Origin: Mycobacterium cookii
GTDB taxonomy: Bacteria > Actinomycetota > Actinomycetes > Mycobacteriales > Mycobacteriaceae
DNA: 64,000 nucleotides
Assembly (NCBI RefSeq): GCF_010727945.1
Contig: NZ_AP022569.1
Location: 496,001-560,000, forward strand
Direction: 5' to 3'
The first letter of the stretch is position 1; every line of letters begins with the position of its first letter. Below the pieces are notes generated by a model, which had not been told where the DNA came from, made no database searches, and saw nothing but the letters and a program-made list of their open reading frames with translations. The position numbers and the translations under genes were made by a program. Below, one piece after another: positions 10,387 to 19,154 of the stretch.

Positions 10387-11501
10387 TTGGTGGCGCTGTC
10401 CAGCTGTGCCTGAGTCGCGTCGAGAAGCTCCTTCCACGACGCTTCGAATTTGTCCACGCCTTCGTCTTCCAGTACGAGGAACACGTCGGTCAGATCGATC
10501 CCGATCGCCTCGAGCTTGTCGAACACCTCCTGGGCAAGGGCGGCCGTGCCGGTGATCGTGTCTCCGGTGACCTCACCGTGGTCGGCGACCGCGTCAATCG
10601 TCTTCTCCGGCATGGTGTTCACGGTGTTGGGCGCGACGAGTTCGGTGACGTAGAGCGTGTCGGAGTAGTCGGGGTTCTTGACGCCGGTCGACGCCCACAG
10701 CGGCCGTTGCACCCGCGCCCCGGCCGCCTCCAGCGGGGCGAACCGGTCGCCGCCGATGAACACTTCCTGGTAGGCGGCGTAAGCCAGCCGCGCGTTGGCC
10801 ACTCCGGCTTTACCGAGCAAGGCCTTCGCGTCATCCGAGCCGATCTTCTCCAGCCGCTTGTCGATCTCGGTGTCCACCCGGGACACGAAGAACGAAGCCA
10901 CCGAATGGATCTTGGACAGATCGTGACCGGCTTCGCGCGCCTTCTCCAGCCCCGCCAGGTAGGCGTCCATCACCTCGCGGTGACGCTCCACCGAGAAGAT
11001 CAGCGTGACATTGACCGAAATCCCTTCCGCCAGAACGGCAGTGATCGCAGGCAACCCGGCTTTGGTCGCGGGGATCTTGATCAGCAGGTTGGGTCGGTCG
11101 ACGATCTTCCAGAGCTCGATGGCCTGCTGGACGGTCTTGTCGGTCTCGTGCGCCAACCGCGGGTCGACCTCGATGGAGACCCGGCCGTCGACGCCGCTGG
11201 ATGCCTCCCACTGCGGCGCCAGCACGTCACAGGCGTTACGGACGTCGTCCGTCGTGACCGTGCGGATCGTCGCGTCGACGTCGGCGCCGCGCTCGGCCAG
11301 TTCGGCGACCTGCGCGTCGTACGCGTCGCCGTGCGACAGCGCGGCCTGAAAGATCGACGGGTTGGTGGTGACGCCGACGATGCTCTTGGTGTCGATCAGC
11401 TCCTGCAGGTTGCCGGACTGCAAGCGCTGTCGGGACAGGTCGTCCAGCCAGACAGAAACGCCTGCGGCGGACAGGGCGGCGAGGTGGGGATTCTGAGTCA
11501 T
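10383..11501 (-). CDS. tal: transaldolase
   Basis: Transfers a dihydroxyacetone unit in the non-oxidative pentose phosphate pathway. The 372-residue length matches the long TalB-like actinobacterial class. [10 protein letters not shown] near residue 43 and the Schiff-base lysine in LLIKIPATK (Lys142) are visible, as is a C-terminal [13 protein letters not shown]. It follows tkt by 15 bases and overlaps zwf by 4, so the genes are probably co-transcribed. Confidence 0.96.
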   Translation of the reverse strand: MTQNPHLAALSAAGVSVWLDDLSRQRLQSGNLQELIDTKSIVGVTTNPSIFQAALSHGDAYDAQVAELAERGADVDATIRTVTTDDVRNACDVLAPQWEASSGVDGRVSIEVDPRLAHETDKTVQQAIELWKIVDRPNLLIKIPATKAGLPAITAVLAEGISVNVTLIFSVERHREVMDAYLAGLEKAREAGHDLSKIHSVASFFVSRVDTEIDKRLEKIGSDDAKALLGKAGVANARLAYAAYQEVFIGGDRFAPLEAAGARVQRPLWASTGVKNPDYSDTLYVTELVAPNTVNTMPEKTIDAVADHGEVTGDTITGTAALAQEVFDKLEAIGIDLTDVFLVLEDEGVDKFEASWKELLDATQAQLDSATK

Positions 11502-11516
11502 CGAATTACCCTTTGC

Positions 11517-13607
11517 TTAGTTGTCTATTGTGCGTTCAGCGGCGTCGACGACGGCCTCCGCGGTGAAGCCGAATTCACGGAATAGCGTCTTGTAGTCGGC
11601 GGATTCCCCGTAATGCTCCAGCGAAACAATCTCGCCGGTGTCGCCGACCAGCTTGTGCCAGCTCTGGGCGACGCCGGCCTCGACGGCCACCCGTGCAGAC
11701 ACCGACGGCGGCAGCACGCTGTCGCGGTACTCCTCAGGCTGCGACTCGAACCATTCGACGCACGGCATCGACACCACCCGCGCGACGATGTCCTTGTCCG
11801 CCAACAACTTCTGCGCTTCGACGGCGAGCTGCACCTCGGAGCCGGTGGCGATCAGGACGACATCGGGTTCGCTTCCGCCGTCGTCACCCAGTACGTATCC
11901 ACCCTTGGCGACGCCGTCGTAGTTGGTGCCTTCGAGGATCGGCACACCCTGACGGGTCAGGATCAATCCGACCGGACCGCTGCCGTTGCCGCGGGCCAGA
12001 ACCGTCTTCCAGGCGTAGGCGGTCTCGTTGGCGTCGGCCGGGCGCACCACGGACAGGCGTGGAATGGCCCGCAACGCCGCCAAGTGTTCGATCGGCTGGT
12101 GGGTCGGACCGTCTTCGCCCAGCCCGATCGAGTCGTGCGTCCACACATAGATGGTGTCGATGTCCATCAGCGCGGCCAGTCGCACCGCTGGGCGCATGTA
12201 GTCGGAGAACTGCAGGAACGTGCCGCCGTAGGCGCGGGTCGGGCCGTGCAGCACGATGCCGGACAGGATCGCGCCCATAGCGTGTTCGCGAATTCCGAAG
12301 TGCAGCGTGCGGCCATACCAGTCCGCGGTGTAATCCTTCGTCGAGATCGACGGCGGTCCAAAGGATTTCACGTTGTCCATGGTGGTGTTGTTGCTGCCTG
12401 CCAAGTCGGCCGACCCACCCCAGAGCTCGGGCAGCTTGGGGCCGACCGCGTTCAGCACCTTGCCGGACGCGGCGCGGGTGGCGAGGTCTTTGTCGCCGAC
12501 CTTCCATGTCGGGATGTCGGAGTCCCAGCCGTCGGGCAGCTCTTCGGCCGTCAACCGGTCGAGCAGTTTCTTGCGCTCGGGTTCGCGCTCGGCCCAGTCC
12601 TCGAAGTCGGCGTTCCACTTGGCGTGGGCTTCCTTGCCGCGCTGCACAAGCTCGCGGGTGTGGTTGATCACCTCGTCGCTGACCGCGAACTTCTTGTCCG
12701 GGTCGAAGCCGAGGATCTTTTTGACCGCCGCTACTTCTTCATCGCCCAGGGCGGCGCCATGCGCCTTGCCGGTGTTCATCAACTTCGGTGCCGGGTAGCC
12801 GATGATGGTCCGCAGCGAGATGAACGACGGGCGGTCGGTGACAGCTTTGGCGTTGGCGATCGCTTCTTCGATGGCGACGACGTTCTCACCGCCCTCGATG
12901 CGCTGCACGTGCCAGCCATACGCCTCGTAACGGGCTGCGGTGTCCTCACACAACGCAATGTTGGTGTCGTCCTCGATCGAGATCTCGTTGTGGTCGTAGA
13001 ACACGATGAGATTGCCCAGTTGCTGCACCGCGGCCAACGATGACGCCTCGGAGGTCACCCCTTCTTCCATGTCGCCGTCGGAGGCGACCACGTAGATGAA
13101 GTGGTCGAACGGGCTGTTACCCGCGGCGGCGTCCGGATCGAACAGACCGCGCTCGTAGCGGGCCGCCATCGCGAAGCCGACGGCCGACGCGAGGCCCTGA
13201 CCCAGCGGTCCGGTAGTGATCTCGACGCCGTCGGTGTGCCGGAACTCCGGGTGCCCGGGGGTTTTGGATCCCCAGGTGCGCAGTGCCTCGATGTCGGACA
13301 GCTCCAAACCGAACCCGCCCAGGTACAGCTGCAGATACAGCGTCAGGCTGCTGTGCCCACAGGACAGCACGAACCGGTCGCGGCCGAGCCAGTGAACGTC
13401 GCTGGGGTCGTGTCGCATTGCGCGCTGGAAAAGGGTGTAGGCCAGTGGAGCGAGGCTCATCGCCGTCCCCGGATGGCCGTTTCCGACTTTCTGGACCGCG
13501 TCGGCGGCCAGCACTCGGACGGTGTCGACCGCGGCCGAGTCGAGGTCGGTCCAGTCGTCCGGAAGGTGCGGTTGGGTCAGTGTCGAAATGTCTTCAAGTG
13601 TCGTCAC
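11517..13607 (-). CDS. tkt: transketolase
   Basis: Thiamine-diphosphate enzyme moving two-carbon units between sugar phosphates. Starting at GTG 13607 (reading MTTLED-) gives 696 residues; the frame is open to 13625 but the family start fits the GTG. Motifs include GNGHPGTAMSLAPLAY with a catalytic His, SDGDMEEG of the cofactor site, and HDSIGLGEDGPTHQPIEHLA in the second domain. First gene of the five-gene pentose phosphate operon, divergent from ctaB across a 237-base gap that must hold both promoters; I saw no distinctive operator there. Confidence 0.96.
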   Translation of the reverse strand: MTTLEDISTLTQPHLPDDWTDLDSAAVDTVRVLAADAVQKVGNGHPGTAMSLAPLAYTLFQRAMRHDPSDVHWLGRDRFVLSCGHSSLTLYLQLYLGGFGLELSDIEALRTWGSKTPGHPEFRHTDGVEITTGPLGQGLASAVGFAMAARYERGLFDPDAAAGNSPFDHFIYVVASDGDMEEGVTSEASSLAAVQQLGNLIVFYDHNEISIEDDTNIALCEDTAARYEAYGWHVQRIEGGENVVAIEEAIANAKAVTDRPSFISLRTIIGYPAPKLMNTGKAHGAALGDEEVAAVKKILGFDPDKKFAVSDEVINHTRELVQRGKEAHAKWNADFEDWAEREPERKKLLDRLTAEELPDGWDSDIPTWKVGDKDLATRAASGKVLNAVGPKLPELWGGSADLAGSNNTTMDNVKSFGPPSISTKDYTADWYGRTLHFGIREHAMGAILSGIVLHGPTRAYGGTFLQFSDYMRPAVRLAALMDIDTIYVWTHDSIGLGEDGPTHQPIEHLAALRAIPRLSVVRPADANETAYAWKTVLARGNGSGPVGLILTRQGVPILEGTNYDGVAKGGYVLGDDGGSEPDVVLIATGSEVQLAVEAQKLLADKDIVARVVSMPCVEWFESQPEEYRDSVLPPSVSARVAVEAGVAQSWHKLVGDTGEIVSLEHYGESADYKTLFREFGFTAEAVVDAAERTIDN

Positions 13608-13844
13608 GTATTGAAGTCCTCGCATCGGCAGTTTGATCCGATGTCCACCCTAATGCCGGAACGTTGCAGACGCGTCAACCTATATTTCGCCCCCCGACAA
13701 TTCAGGCGCCGGCAACTGTGCGTTGTGGCGCGACTGCTGCCGATTGGCTGCGAATAGCCCCTGCGGTGCATGCTGGGCAAGTCGTCCCGTCTACCATCGT
13801 CCGTAGTAGAAGCTGCGCGCTGCTGCGACCCGAGGAGTTATTGC

Positions 13845-14765
13845 GTGAGCGTTCGCGGCCACGTCGCGCCGAGCCGAGTCCGAGAGACCGTGCTCGCCTA
13901 TCTGGCGCTGACCAAGCCGCGGGTCATCGAGCTACTGCTGGTCACCGCAATCCCGGCGATGCTGCTCGCCCACCGCGGCAGCGTGAACCCACTGCTGATC
14001 TTCAACACCCTGGCCGGCGGGATGCTGGCCGCCGGCGGCGCCAACACTTTGAATTGTGTCGCCGACGCCGACATTGACAAGAAGATGAAGCGGACCGCGC
14101 GACGTCCGTTGGCCCGCGAATCCGTGCCGACGCGCAACGCCCTGGTCTTCGGGCTGACGCTGAGCGTCGCTTCGTTTGCCTGGCTGTGGTGGACGACCAA
14201 CTTGCTGTCGGGGGTGCTGGCGGTCGCCACGATCGCGTTCTACGTCTTCGTCTACACCCTGCTGCTCAAGCGCCGCACCTCGCAGAACGTGGTGTGGGGC
14301 GGGGCCGCCGGCTGCATGCCGGTGATGATCGCCTGGTCGGCCGTCACGGGGACAATCGGCTGGCCGGCGTTGGTGATGTTCGCGATCATCTTCTTCTGGA
14401 CGCCACCGCACACCTGGGCCTTGGCGATGCGCTATAAGGAGGACTACCAGGCAGCCGGGATCCCGATGCTTCCCGCCGTCGCGACGGAGCGTCAGGTCAC
14501 CACGCAGATCCTGATCTACACCTGGCTGACGGTGGCCGCGACGCTGGCGCTGTCCCTGGCGACCGGGTGGCTTTACACCGCCGTCGCCGTGGTCGCCGGA
14601 GTGTGGTTCCTGACGATGGCGCATCAGTTGTACGCCGGCGTGCGTCGCGGTGAGCCGGTCAAGCCACTGCGGTTGTTCTTGCAGTCGAACAATTATCTCG
14701 CGGTGGTGTTTTGCGCGTTGGCGCTCGATTCGGCGATGGCGCTGCCCACCCTGTTTCGGGTTTAG
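13845..14765 (+). CDS. ctaB: protohaem IX farnesyltransferase (haem O synthase)
   Basis: UbiA-family membrane prenyltransferase that farnesylates haem B to haem O for the aa3 oxidase. The 306-residue protein has about nine hydrophobic segments, the first Asp-rich motif in [21 protein letters not shown] and a conserved [18 protein letters not shown] loop. I chose GTG 13845, which has GAGGAG at 13832-13837 and matches the family start; the frame is open upstream to 13770. CtaA, the next enzyme, is encoded 10 kb away on the minus strand, with the PPE island in between. Confidence 0.95.
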   Translation: MSVRGHVAPSRVRETVLAYLALTKPRVIELLLVTAIPAMLLAHRGSVNPLLIFNTLAGGMLAAGGANTLNCVADADIDKKMKRTARRPLARESVPTRNALVFGLTLSVASFAWLWWTTNLLSGVLAVATIAFYVFVYTLLLKRRTSQNVVWGGAAGCMPVMIAWSAVTGTIGWPALVMFAIIFFWTPPHTWALAMRYKEDYQAAGIPMLPAVATERQVTTQILIYTWLTVAATLALSLATGWLYTAVAVVAGVWFLTMAHQLYAGVRRGEPVKPLRLFLQSNNYLAVVFCALALDSAMALPTLFRV

Positions 14766-14773
14766 TTGCCAGC

Positions 14774-14792
14774 CGCAGGTCCTGGACCTGCG
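14774..14792. terminator. 19-bp palindrome after ctaB
   Basis: Perfect inverted repeat: arm CGCAGGTCC, centre T, arm GGACCTGCG, starting 9 bases after the ctaB stop. As RNA it would form a 7-bp stem with a 5-base loop and no U-tract. It could end ctaB transcription or be a dimeric-protein operator. It directly abuts the first copy of the duplicated PPE leader and is absent from the second copy. Confidence 0.5.
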
Positions 14793-15010
14793 AATACCCC
14801 TTACCCCGACGGGGTCTTGTAGCTACGACACTGCGTAGTTTTCAATGCCGTCGTGACCTCACCGATCTGGATGACATTGCCGCCCGAAGTGCATTCGACT
14901 CTGCTCAGCAGTGGCCCCGTTACGTGGAGTGGTGACAGGTGACTCGCCAATACCCCTTACCCGTACCAAGTCTTGTACGACGACACAGCGTCGTATTCAA
15001 TTCCGTCGTG
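14791..15010 (+). repeat. duplicated PPE leader with conserved hairpin
   Basis: Two direct copies of a roughly 65-base leader: 14791-14855 and 14945-15010. Both share AATACCCCTTACCC at the start, GTCTTGT in the middle and CAATNCCGTCGTG at the end. Between these each copy has a stem with a six-base loop (ACACTG at 14828-14833, ACACAG at 14983-14988). The arms differ but still pair: pair 4 from the loop is T-A in copy 1 and G-C in copy 2, pair 7 is A-T versus T-A, and pair 6 is G-T versus A-T. Compensatory change suggests the RNA structure matters. Copy 1 leads into a broken PPE start and copy 2 into the intact PPE gene. Copy 2 also carries an 18-codon ORF (GTG 15008) whose TGA overlaps the PPE ATG. 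Confidence 0.75.
14853..14942 (+). pseudogene. truncated PPE N-terminus remnant
   Basis: From GTG 14853 the frame reads a recognisable PPE start, including [19 protein letters not shown], then loses homology after about 22 codons and stops at TGA 14940-14942. It resembles the N-termini of the three intact PPE genes in the island (for example [19 protein letters not shown] at 21685). It is probably the debris of a duplication or recombination involving the downstream PPE gene together with its leader. A functional 29-residue peptide is possible but unlikely. Confidence 0.8.
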
Positions 15011-15060
15011 ATTCCGCTGGTCGCCGCCGCACGCCGGGCCGTCGCTGAGACGGGCCCGCG

Positions 15061-16524
15061 ATGACGGCGCCGGTGTGGATGGCATCGCCGCCCGAGGTGC
15101 ATTCGGCGCTGCTGGGCAGCGGTCCCGGGCCCGGATCGCTGCTCGCCGCCGCGACGGCGTGGACCACGCTGAGTACTGAATACGCGCAGGTGGCAGCCGA
15201 TCTCGGCGAGGTGCTGAGTGCGGTGCAGGCCGGAGCATGGCAGGGTCCGAGCGCCGAACGCTATGTCGCCGCTCACGTGCCGTATATGGCGTGGCTGATG
15301 CAGGCGAGCGCCAAGAGTGCGGCCGAAGCGACGCAGCACGAGACTGCGGCCGCTGCCTATACGACGGCGGTGGCCACCATGCCGACCCTGCCGGAACTGG
15401 CCGCCAACCACGTCATCCACGGCGTGTTGGTGGCGACGAATTTCTTCGGACTCAATACGATTCCGATCGCTCTCAACGAAGCCGACTATGTCCGGATGTG
15501 GATCCAGGCGGCCACCACCATGACGACCTACCAGGCGGTGTCGACGACCGCGTTGGCCGCGGCCCCACCCACGGAAACAGCCCCGCAAATCGTCAATGCG
15601 AACAGCGCTCAGGCCGCCGACAGCAATTCCGGTGACGGTTCGATCCTGCCGCCCATCGACAACGACGGCGGTGACCCATACAAGCTGAGTTGGTACATCA
15701 ACCGGATCACCGAGATCACCCAGACCCTGCAGCGGGATATCGGTCTGATCCAACAGAATCCGGTCCAGGGGCTGACCCAATTGGTGTCGGATGTAGGAGC
15801 ACTGGCGTCGGACGAGTTCGGCCACGCGATCGAGTTCGTGCAGGCCTTCCCCGAGGTCCTGGCGATTCCGTTGATCGTGCCGGTCGCGGCGGTGGGCGGC
15901 CTGGGTGGTCTGGGCGGCCTGGCCGCGATCCAACTCGAAGCCGCCAACATCCCCGTCGATGCGCCTGCACCCGCGCCGCAGAACGTGCTACCCGCGGCGG
16001 CCGGCAGCCCGGTTGCAGTGGGGGCCCCGGGTGCGGCACCCACGTCGGCACCGGCGTCCGCGCCCGGGTCCTCGGTCGCGTCGGTGGCCAGTTCCGTGCC
16101 GTCATCGCCGGCTCCGCCGCCGGCCGGGCCCGGGTTCGTTCCCCCGTACGCGGTCGGGCCACCCGGTATCGGGGTGGGGTCCGGGCTGGCAACCAGCGCG
16201 AGCGCGGGTGAGAAGAAGAAAGCTGCGGAGCCGTTCGCCGCCACGGCGCGCGACCGGCAGCGGTCGCGACGACGGCGCCGAGCCGGCATGCGTGGTTACG
16301 CGCACGAGTTCATGGACATGAACGTCCATGTCGATCCGGAGTGGAGTGGCCCAGCCGCGACGGCCTCGGATCGCGGCGCCGGGCCGTTGGGATTCGCCGG
16401 CACGGTGCACAAAAGCACAAGGGCTGCAACGGGTTTGGCGACACTTGAGGACGACGACTTCGGCGGTGGCCCCACGATGCCGATGCTGCCGAGCACCTGG
16501 GACGTCGACGACGAACGTAGCTGA
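15061..16524 (+). CDS. PPE family protein, PPW subfamily (copy 1)
   Basis: Predicted substrate of a type VII (ESX) secretion system, 487 residues. The PPE domain covers about residues 1-165, with PPE at 10-12 and AWQGPSAE carrying the W-x-G turn. A Pro/Ala-rich linker follows. The C-terminus has the two PPW-subfamily signatures, GFAGT near residue 443 and PMLPSTW near 473, preceded by a strongly basic patch [16 protein letters not shown] near 396. No PE gene lies directly upstream, so its partner may be the PE at 18844. Family known to be secreted or surface exposed; role of this copy unknown. Confidence 0.93.
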   Translation: MTAPVWMASPPEVHSALLGSGPGPGSLLAAATAWTTLSTEYAQVAADLGEVLSAVQAGAWQGPSAERYVAAHVPYMAWLMQASAKSAAEATQHETAAAAYTTAVATMPTLPELAANHVIHGVLVATNFFGLNTIPIALNEADYVRMWIQAATTMTTYQAVSTTALAAAPPTETAPQIVNANSAQAADSNSGDGSILPPIDNDGGDPYKLSWYINRITEITQTLQRDIGLIQQNPVQGLTQLVSDVGALASDEFGHAIEFVQAFPEVLAIPLIVPVAAVGGLGGLGGLAAIQLEAANIPVDAPAPAPQNVLPAAAGSPVAVGAPGAAPTSAPASAPGSSVASVASSVPSSPAPPPAGPGFVPPYAVGPPGIGVGSGLATSASAGEKKKAAEPFAATARDRQRSRRRRRAGMRGYAHEFMDMNVHVDPEWSGPAATASDRGAGPLGFAGTVHKSTRAATGLATLEDDDFGGGPTMPMLPSTWDVDDERS

Positions 16525-16598
16525 TCCGACAACCCCCGCCCGGCGTTGACCCCGCCGGTCCGCTTGCCCGTAGCAGGCGCAGGTGGTAGGGACGGCTG

Positions 16599-17783
16599 AT
16601 GCAGCACCGCGAACTGTCACTGGGCTGGCTGCTGGCGCCGCTGACGGTCGACACCTTTCTCGAGGATGTCTGGGGGACGACGCATTACCACGTAAAACGG
16701 GACAGCCCTGGATATTTCGACAGCCTGCTGGACGGTTCGGCAAGCATTGACGAGCTGGTGGGGCTGCTTCGGCCTGATTTGTCGCTGTTCGGCATGGTCC
16801 GCGGCGACGACAAGAAGCAGCCCTACCTCTACCGCCGGCCCGACGGCACTTTCGATGCCGAGCGAGTCGGTAAAGACTTCGCCGACGGCTACACGATCGT
16901 GCTGGAGAGTGTGCAGCGCTACGTCCGCGCCCTCGCCGCCCTGCTGCATTCCCTCGAGGTCGAGCTGAACTACCCGGCTCAGGTGAACGCCTACATCACC
17001 CGACCCGAATCCCGCGGCTTCGTCTGCCATTACGACGATCACGACGTCTTGATCCTGCAGATCCGGGGATCCAAACTCTGGCACGTCTACGACGGTGCCG
17101 ACGTCGCGCCGCACCGGATGAGTCGGCACGACCCGGTTGACCCGTCCGCGCTTCCGCCGCCCACCGACGTGCACCTCGGCACCGGCGATCTTTTGTACCT
17201 ACCGCGCGGACGGGTGCATGCAGCCGAAGCGACCACTGAGGTATCGGTTCACCTGACGCTCGGTCTGCAGGCACCCACGCTGCTGATGCTGGTCACCCGG
17301 GCGCTGAATGCGCTGAGCTACTCCGACGACCGCGTCCATACCCAACTACCGCCGCGATACCTCAACGCCCCCGAGGTGCGGGCCGGCCTGAGCACCCTCG
17401 TGCGTGGCGTCGCCGAAGCCCTCGAAGAACCGGGTACCGTCGCCGCCGGTATCGACTCACTGGACGACGATCTCGTCCGACGTGGCCTGAGTCCACCTGT
17501 CGGACAGGCACTTTCGAACGCCGTCGGGATCGACGGGCGCAGTCGCGTAACGAAGTACCAACCGCTGTATTCGCGGGTGACCGACGTGCCCGACGGCGTC
17601 ACCCTGCACTTCGCGCAGTTGACGGTGAAGGCCGCAGCCGATCACGCGGATGCGCTGCGGTTCGTGTCCGACAGCACTGCGCCGTTCAGGGTCTGCGACC
17701 TGCCGGGCCTGTCCGCGGCGCAGCAGGCGGAGTTGGCGCGGTCTCTGATCGTCAGCGGTTTCCTGGTCCGACTGCCCGACTGA
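16599..17783 (+). CDS. JmjC/cupin-4 domain 2-oxoglutarate oxygenase
   Basis: Probable Fe(II)/2-oxoglutarate-dependent hydroxylase, 394 residues, resembling the bacterial ribosomal oxygenase (RoxA/YcfD) branch of JmjC proteins. The iron triad is visible: His144-x-Asp146 in GFVCHYDDHDVLILQIRGSK and a distal His207 in YLPRGRVHAAEA. N-terminal FLEDVWGTTHYHVKR is the typical cupin-4 entry segment, and the C-terminal third could be the winged-helix dimerisation part. It starts 74 bases after a PPE gene and overlaps the next gene by one base (TGATG), so it is translationally coupled to the sulfotransferase-like gene. Substrate unknown; RoxA relatives hydroxylate Arg or His side chains of ribosomal proteins. 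Confidence 0.85.
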   Translation: MQHRELSLGWLLAPLTVDTFLEDVWGTTHYHVKRDSPGYFDSLLDGSASIDELVGLLRPDLSLFGMVRGDDKKQPYLYRRPDGTFDAERVGKDFADGYTIVLESVQRYVRALAALLHSLEVELNYPAQVNAYITRPESRGFVCHYDDHDVLILQIRGSKLWHVYDGADVAPHRMSRHDPVDPSALPPPTDVHLGTGDLLYLPRGRVHAAEATTEVSVHLTLGLQAPTLLMLVTRALNALSYSDDRVHTQLPPRYLNAPEVRAGLSTLVRGVAEALEEPGTVAAGIDSLDDDLVRRGLSPPVGQALSNAVGIDGRSRVTKYQPLYSRVTDVPDGVTLHFAQLTVKAAADHADALRFVSDSTAPFRVCDLPGLSAAQQAELARSLIVSGFLVRLPD

Positions 17784-18745
17784 TGGAACTCGCCGACCTC
17801 GCACGCTGGACGCCGATCGGATTCGACTTCTCCGGCTCGGCGCCGGCGGTCGATTGGGCCGACCTGTCCGGAGAGCGCTTCGTCGAACCGTTCTTCGACC
17901 AAACGGTCGCCCAGTGGGCGTCCGGTCCACGCTCCACACCGCTGGTCAGGACCGGGTTGGAGGTTCTCGCCGCGCTGGACGCCGAGCCGTCGCTCGAGCC
18001 CGCGGGCATGATCTTTCACCTCTCACGCTGTGGATCCACGCTCGTCTCCCGGCTCTTGGGCACACTGCCGGGCGTCGTCGTCATCGCCGAACCCTCGCCG
18101 CTGAACACACTTCTCACACTCGACCCCGAGCTGGTCGACCAGGCGGCGTTGATTCAGGCGGTGCGGCAACTGGTTCGGGCACTCGGCCGTCGGCGACCCG
18201 GCGCCGAACAGCACCTGGTGCTCAAATGCACGAGCTGGAATATCCGGCAGCGCGCGATCCTGGCCGCCGCGTTTCCGGACACCCCGTGGACCTGGGTGCA
18301 ACGCGATCCGGCGCGCGTGCTGACCTCACTGCTCGCCGACCCGCCCGGTTGGCTGCGGCTACAGGACTGGCCGCAGGCGGCCAAGCAACGGTTCGGCATC
18401 GACCCCGCGGCGGTGCCCGCGATGACATCCGCCGAGTTCGGCGCCCACGCCCTCGGCGCGATGCTGGAGGCCGCGGCCGAGGCCGACCCTTCGGGGCGGC
18501 TGTGCATCGACCACGCGGCACTGCCCGACGCGGTATGGCAACGGGTGGTACCGCACTTCGGGCTCGACGCCGACCAGGCGGCGATAGCTCGGATGGCCGA
18601 CGAATCCCGCTTCTACTCCAAAGATTCCACGCCACGCGTCTTCGCCGGCGACACCGCGCAACAGCGACCGGTGACCGACGAGATCCGCGATGCCGTGCAG
18701 CGCTTCGCCGAGCCTGGTTACCGATTGCTCGCGTCGCTCACCTAG
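17783..18745 (+). CDS. sulfotransferase-like P-loop protein
   Basis: A 320-residue protein with the fold signature of PAPS-dependent sulfotransferases. A 5'-phosphosulfate loop FHLSRCGSTLVSRLLG lies near residues 78-93, and a 3'-phosphate-binding candidate RDPARVLTS near 174-182. There is no signal peptide, so it should act in the cytoplasm. ATG 17783 overlaps the oxygenase stop. The conserved N-terminal region is longer than in simple sulfotransferases. Related P-loop proteins without proven sulfotransferase activity exist, so the reaction is inferred. Nearest partner is the upstream oxygenase, suggesting two steps on one target. Confidence 0.75.
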   Translation: MELADLARWTPIGFDFSGSAPAVDWADLSGERFVEPFFDQTVAQWASGPRSTPLVRTGLEVLAALDAEPSLEPAGMIFHLSRCGSTLVSRLLGTLPGVVVIAEPSPLNTLLTLDPELVDQAALIQAVRQLVRALGRRRPGAEQHLVLKCTSWNIRQRAILAAAFPDTPWTWVQRDPARVLTSLLADPPGWLRLQDWPQAAKQRFGIDPAAVPAMTSAEFGAHALGAMLEAAAEADPSGRLCIDHAALPDAVWQRVVPHFGLDADQAAIARMADESRFYSKDSTPRVFAGDTAQQRPVTDEIRDAVQRFAEPGYRLLASLT

Positions 18746-18806
18746 CGCTTCAGAAAATCCGGTCGCGCCGAGTATCCAACCGGGCCGCAGTATGGTGTAA
18801 TCGTTA

Positions 18807-18823
18807 ATGAAAATCATATTCAT
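18807..18823. promoter_or_regulatory. Zur (FurB)-type operator
   Basis: The site contains TGAAAATCATATTCA at 18808-18822, a 7-1-7 palindrome with one mismatch, extended by A and T on the flanks. It is one base off the TGAAAATCATTTTCA core I recall for the mycobacterial zinc regulator Zur. It sits 21 bases upstream of the PE start in an AT-rich patch unlike the surrounding DNA, with a TATGGT -10-like element at 18791. It predicts zinc repression of the PE-PPE-esx operon, as for ESX-3. Confidence 0.8.
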
Positions 18824-18843
18824 CTAAGTCTGGGAGTGCTGTC

Positions 18844-19152
18844 ATGGCGTTGCGCGTCGTCCCCGAAGGTCTTGCGGCTGCCAGTGCGAGCATCGAGGCG
18901 CTGACGGCACGCATGGCCGGAGCGCACGCCGCGGCACTGCCACTGATCACTGCGGTGCTGCCACCGGCCGCCGATCCGGTGTCGGTGCAGAGCGCGGCGG
19001 CGTTCAGCGCGCGCGGCGGCGAGCACGCGGTCGCGGCCGCCGAGGGAACCGAAGAACTCGGTCGCGCCGGCGTCGGGGTCGGCGAGTCGGGTGTCGGCTA
19101 CGTCAGCGGTGACGTGGCGGCCGCGGCGGCGTATGGCGTCCTGGGTTCCTGA
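18844..19152 (+). CDS. PE family protein, PE5-like
   Basis: Small (102-residue) PE-only protein. It starts [20 protein letters not shown], with the PE dipeptide at residues 7-8, and closely resembles PE5 of the ESX-3 locus as I remember it. The C-terminal secretion motif YxxxD is present as Tyr86-VSG-Asp90. It should pair with the PPE encoded 2 bases downstream and be exported by an ESX system, most likely ESX-3. First gene of the operon behind the Zur-type site. Confidence 0.95.
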   Translation: MALRVVPEGLAAASASIEALTARMAGAHAAALPLITAVLPPAADPVSVQSAAAFSARGGEHAVAAAEGTEELGRAGVGVGESGVGYVSGDVAAAAAYGVLGS

Positions 19153-19154
19153 CG

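Noticed and set aside
13608..13844. Operator in the tkt-ctaB divergent gap
   Set aside because: No clear palindrome or known box seen by eye; only the GAGGAG ribosome site for ctaB is convincing.
14796..14815. ACCCC-GAC-GGGGT hairpin as part of the conserved PPE leader
   Set aside because: It occurs only in copy 1; copy 2 lacks pairing at this place, so it is not the conserved element.
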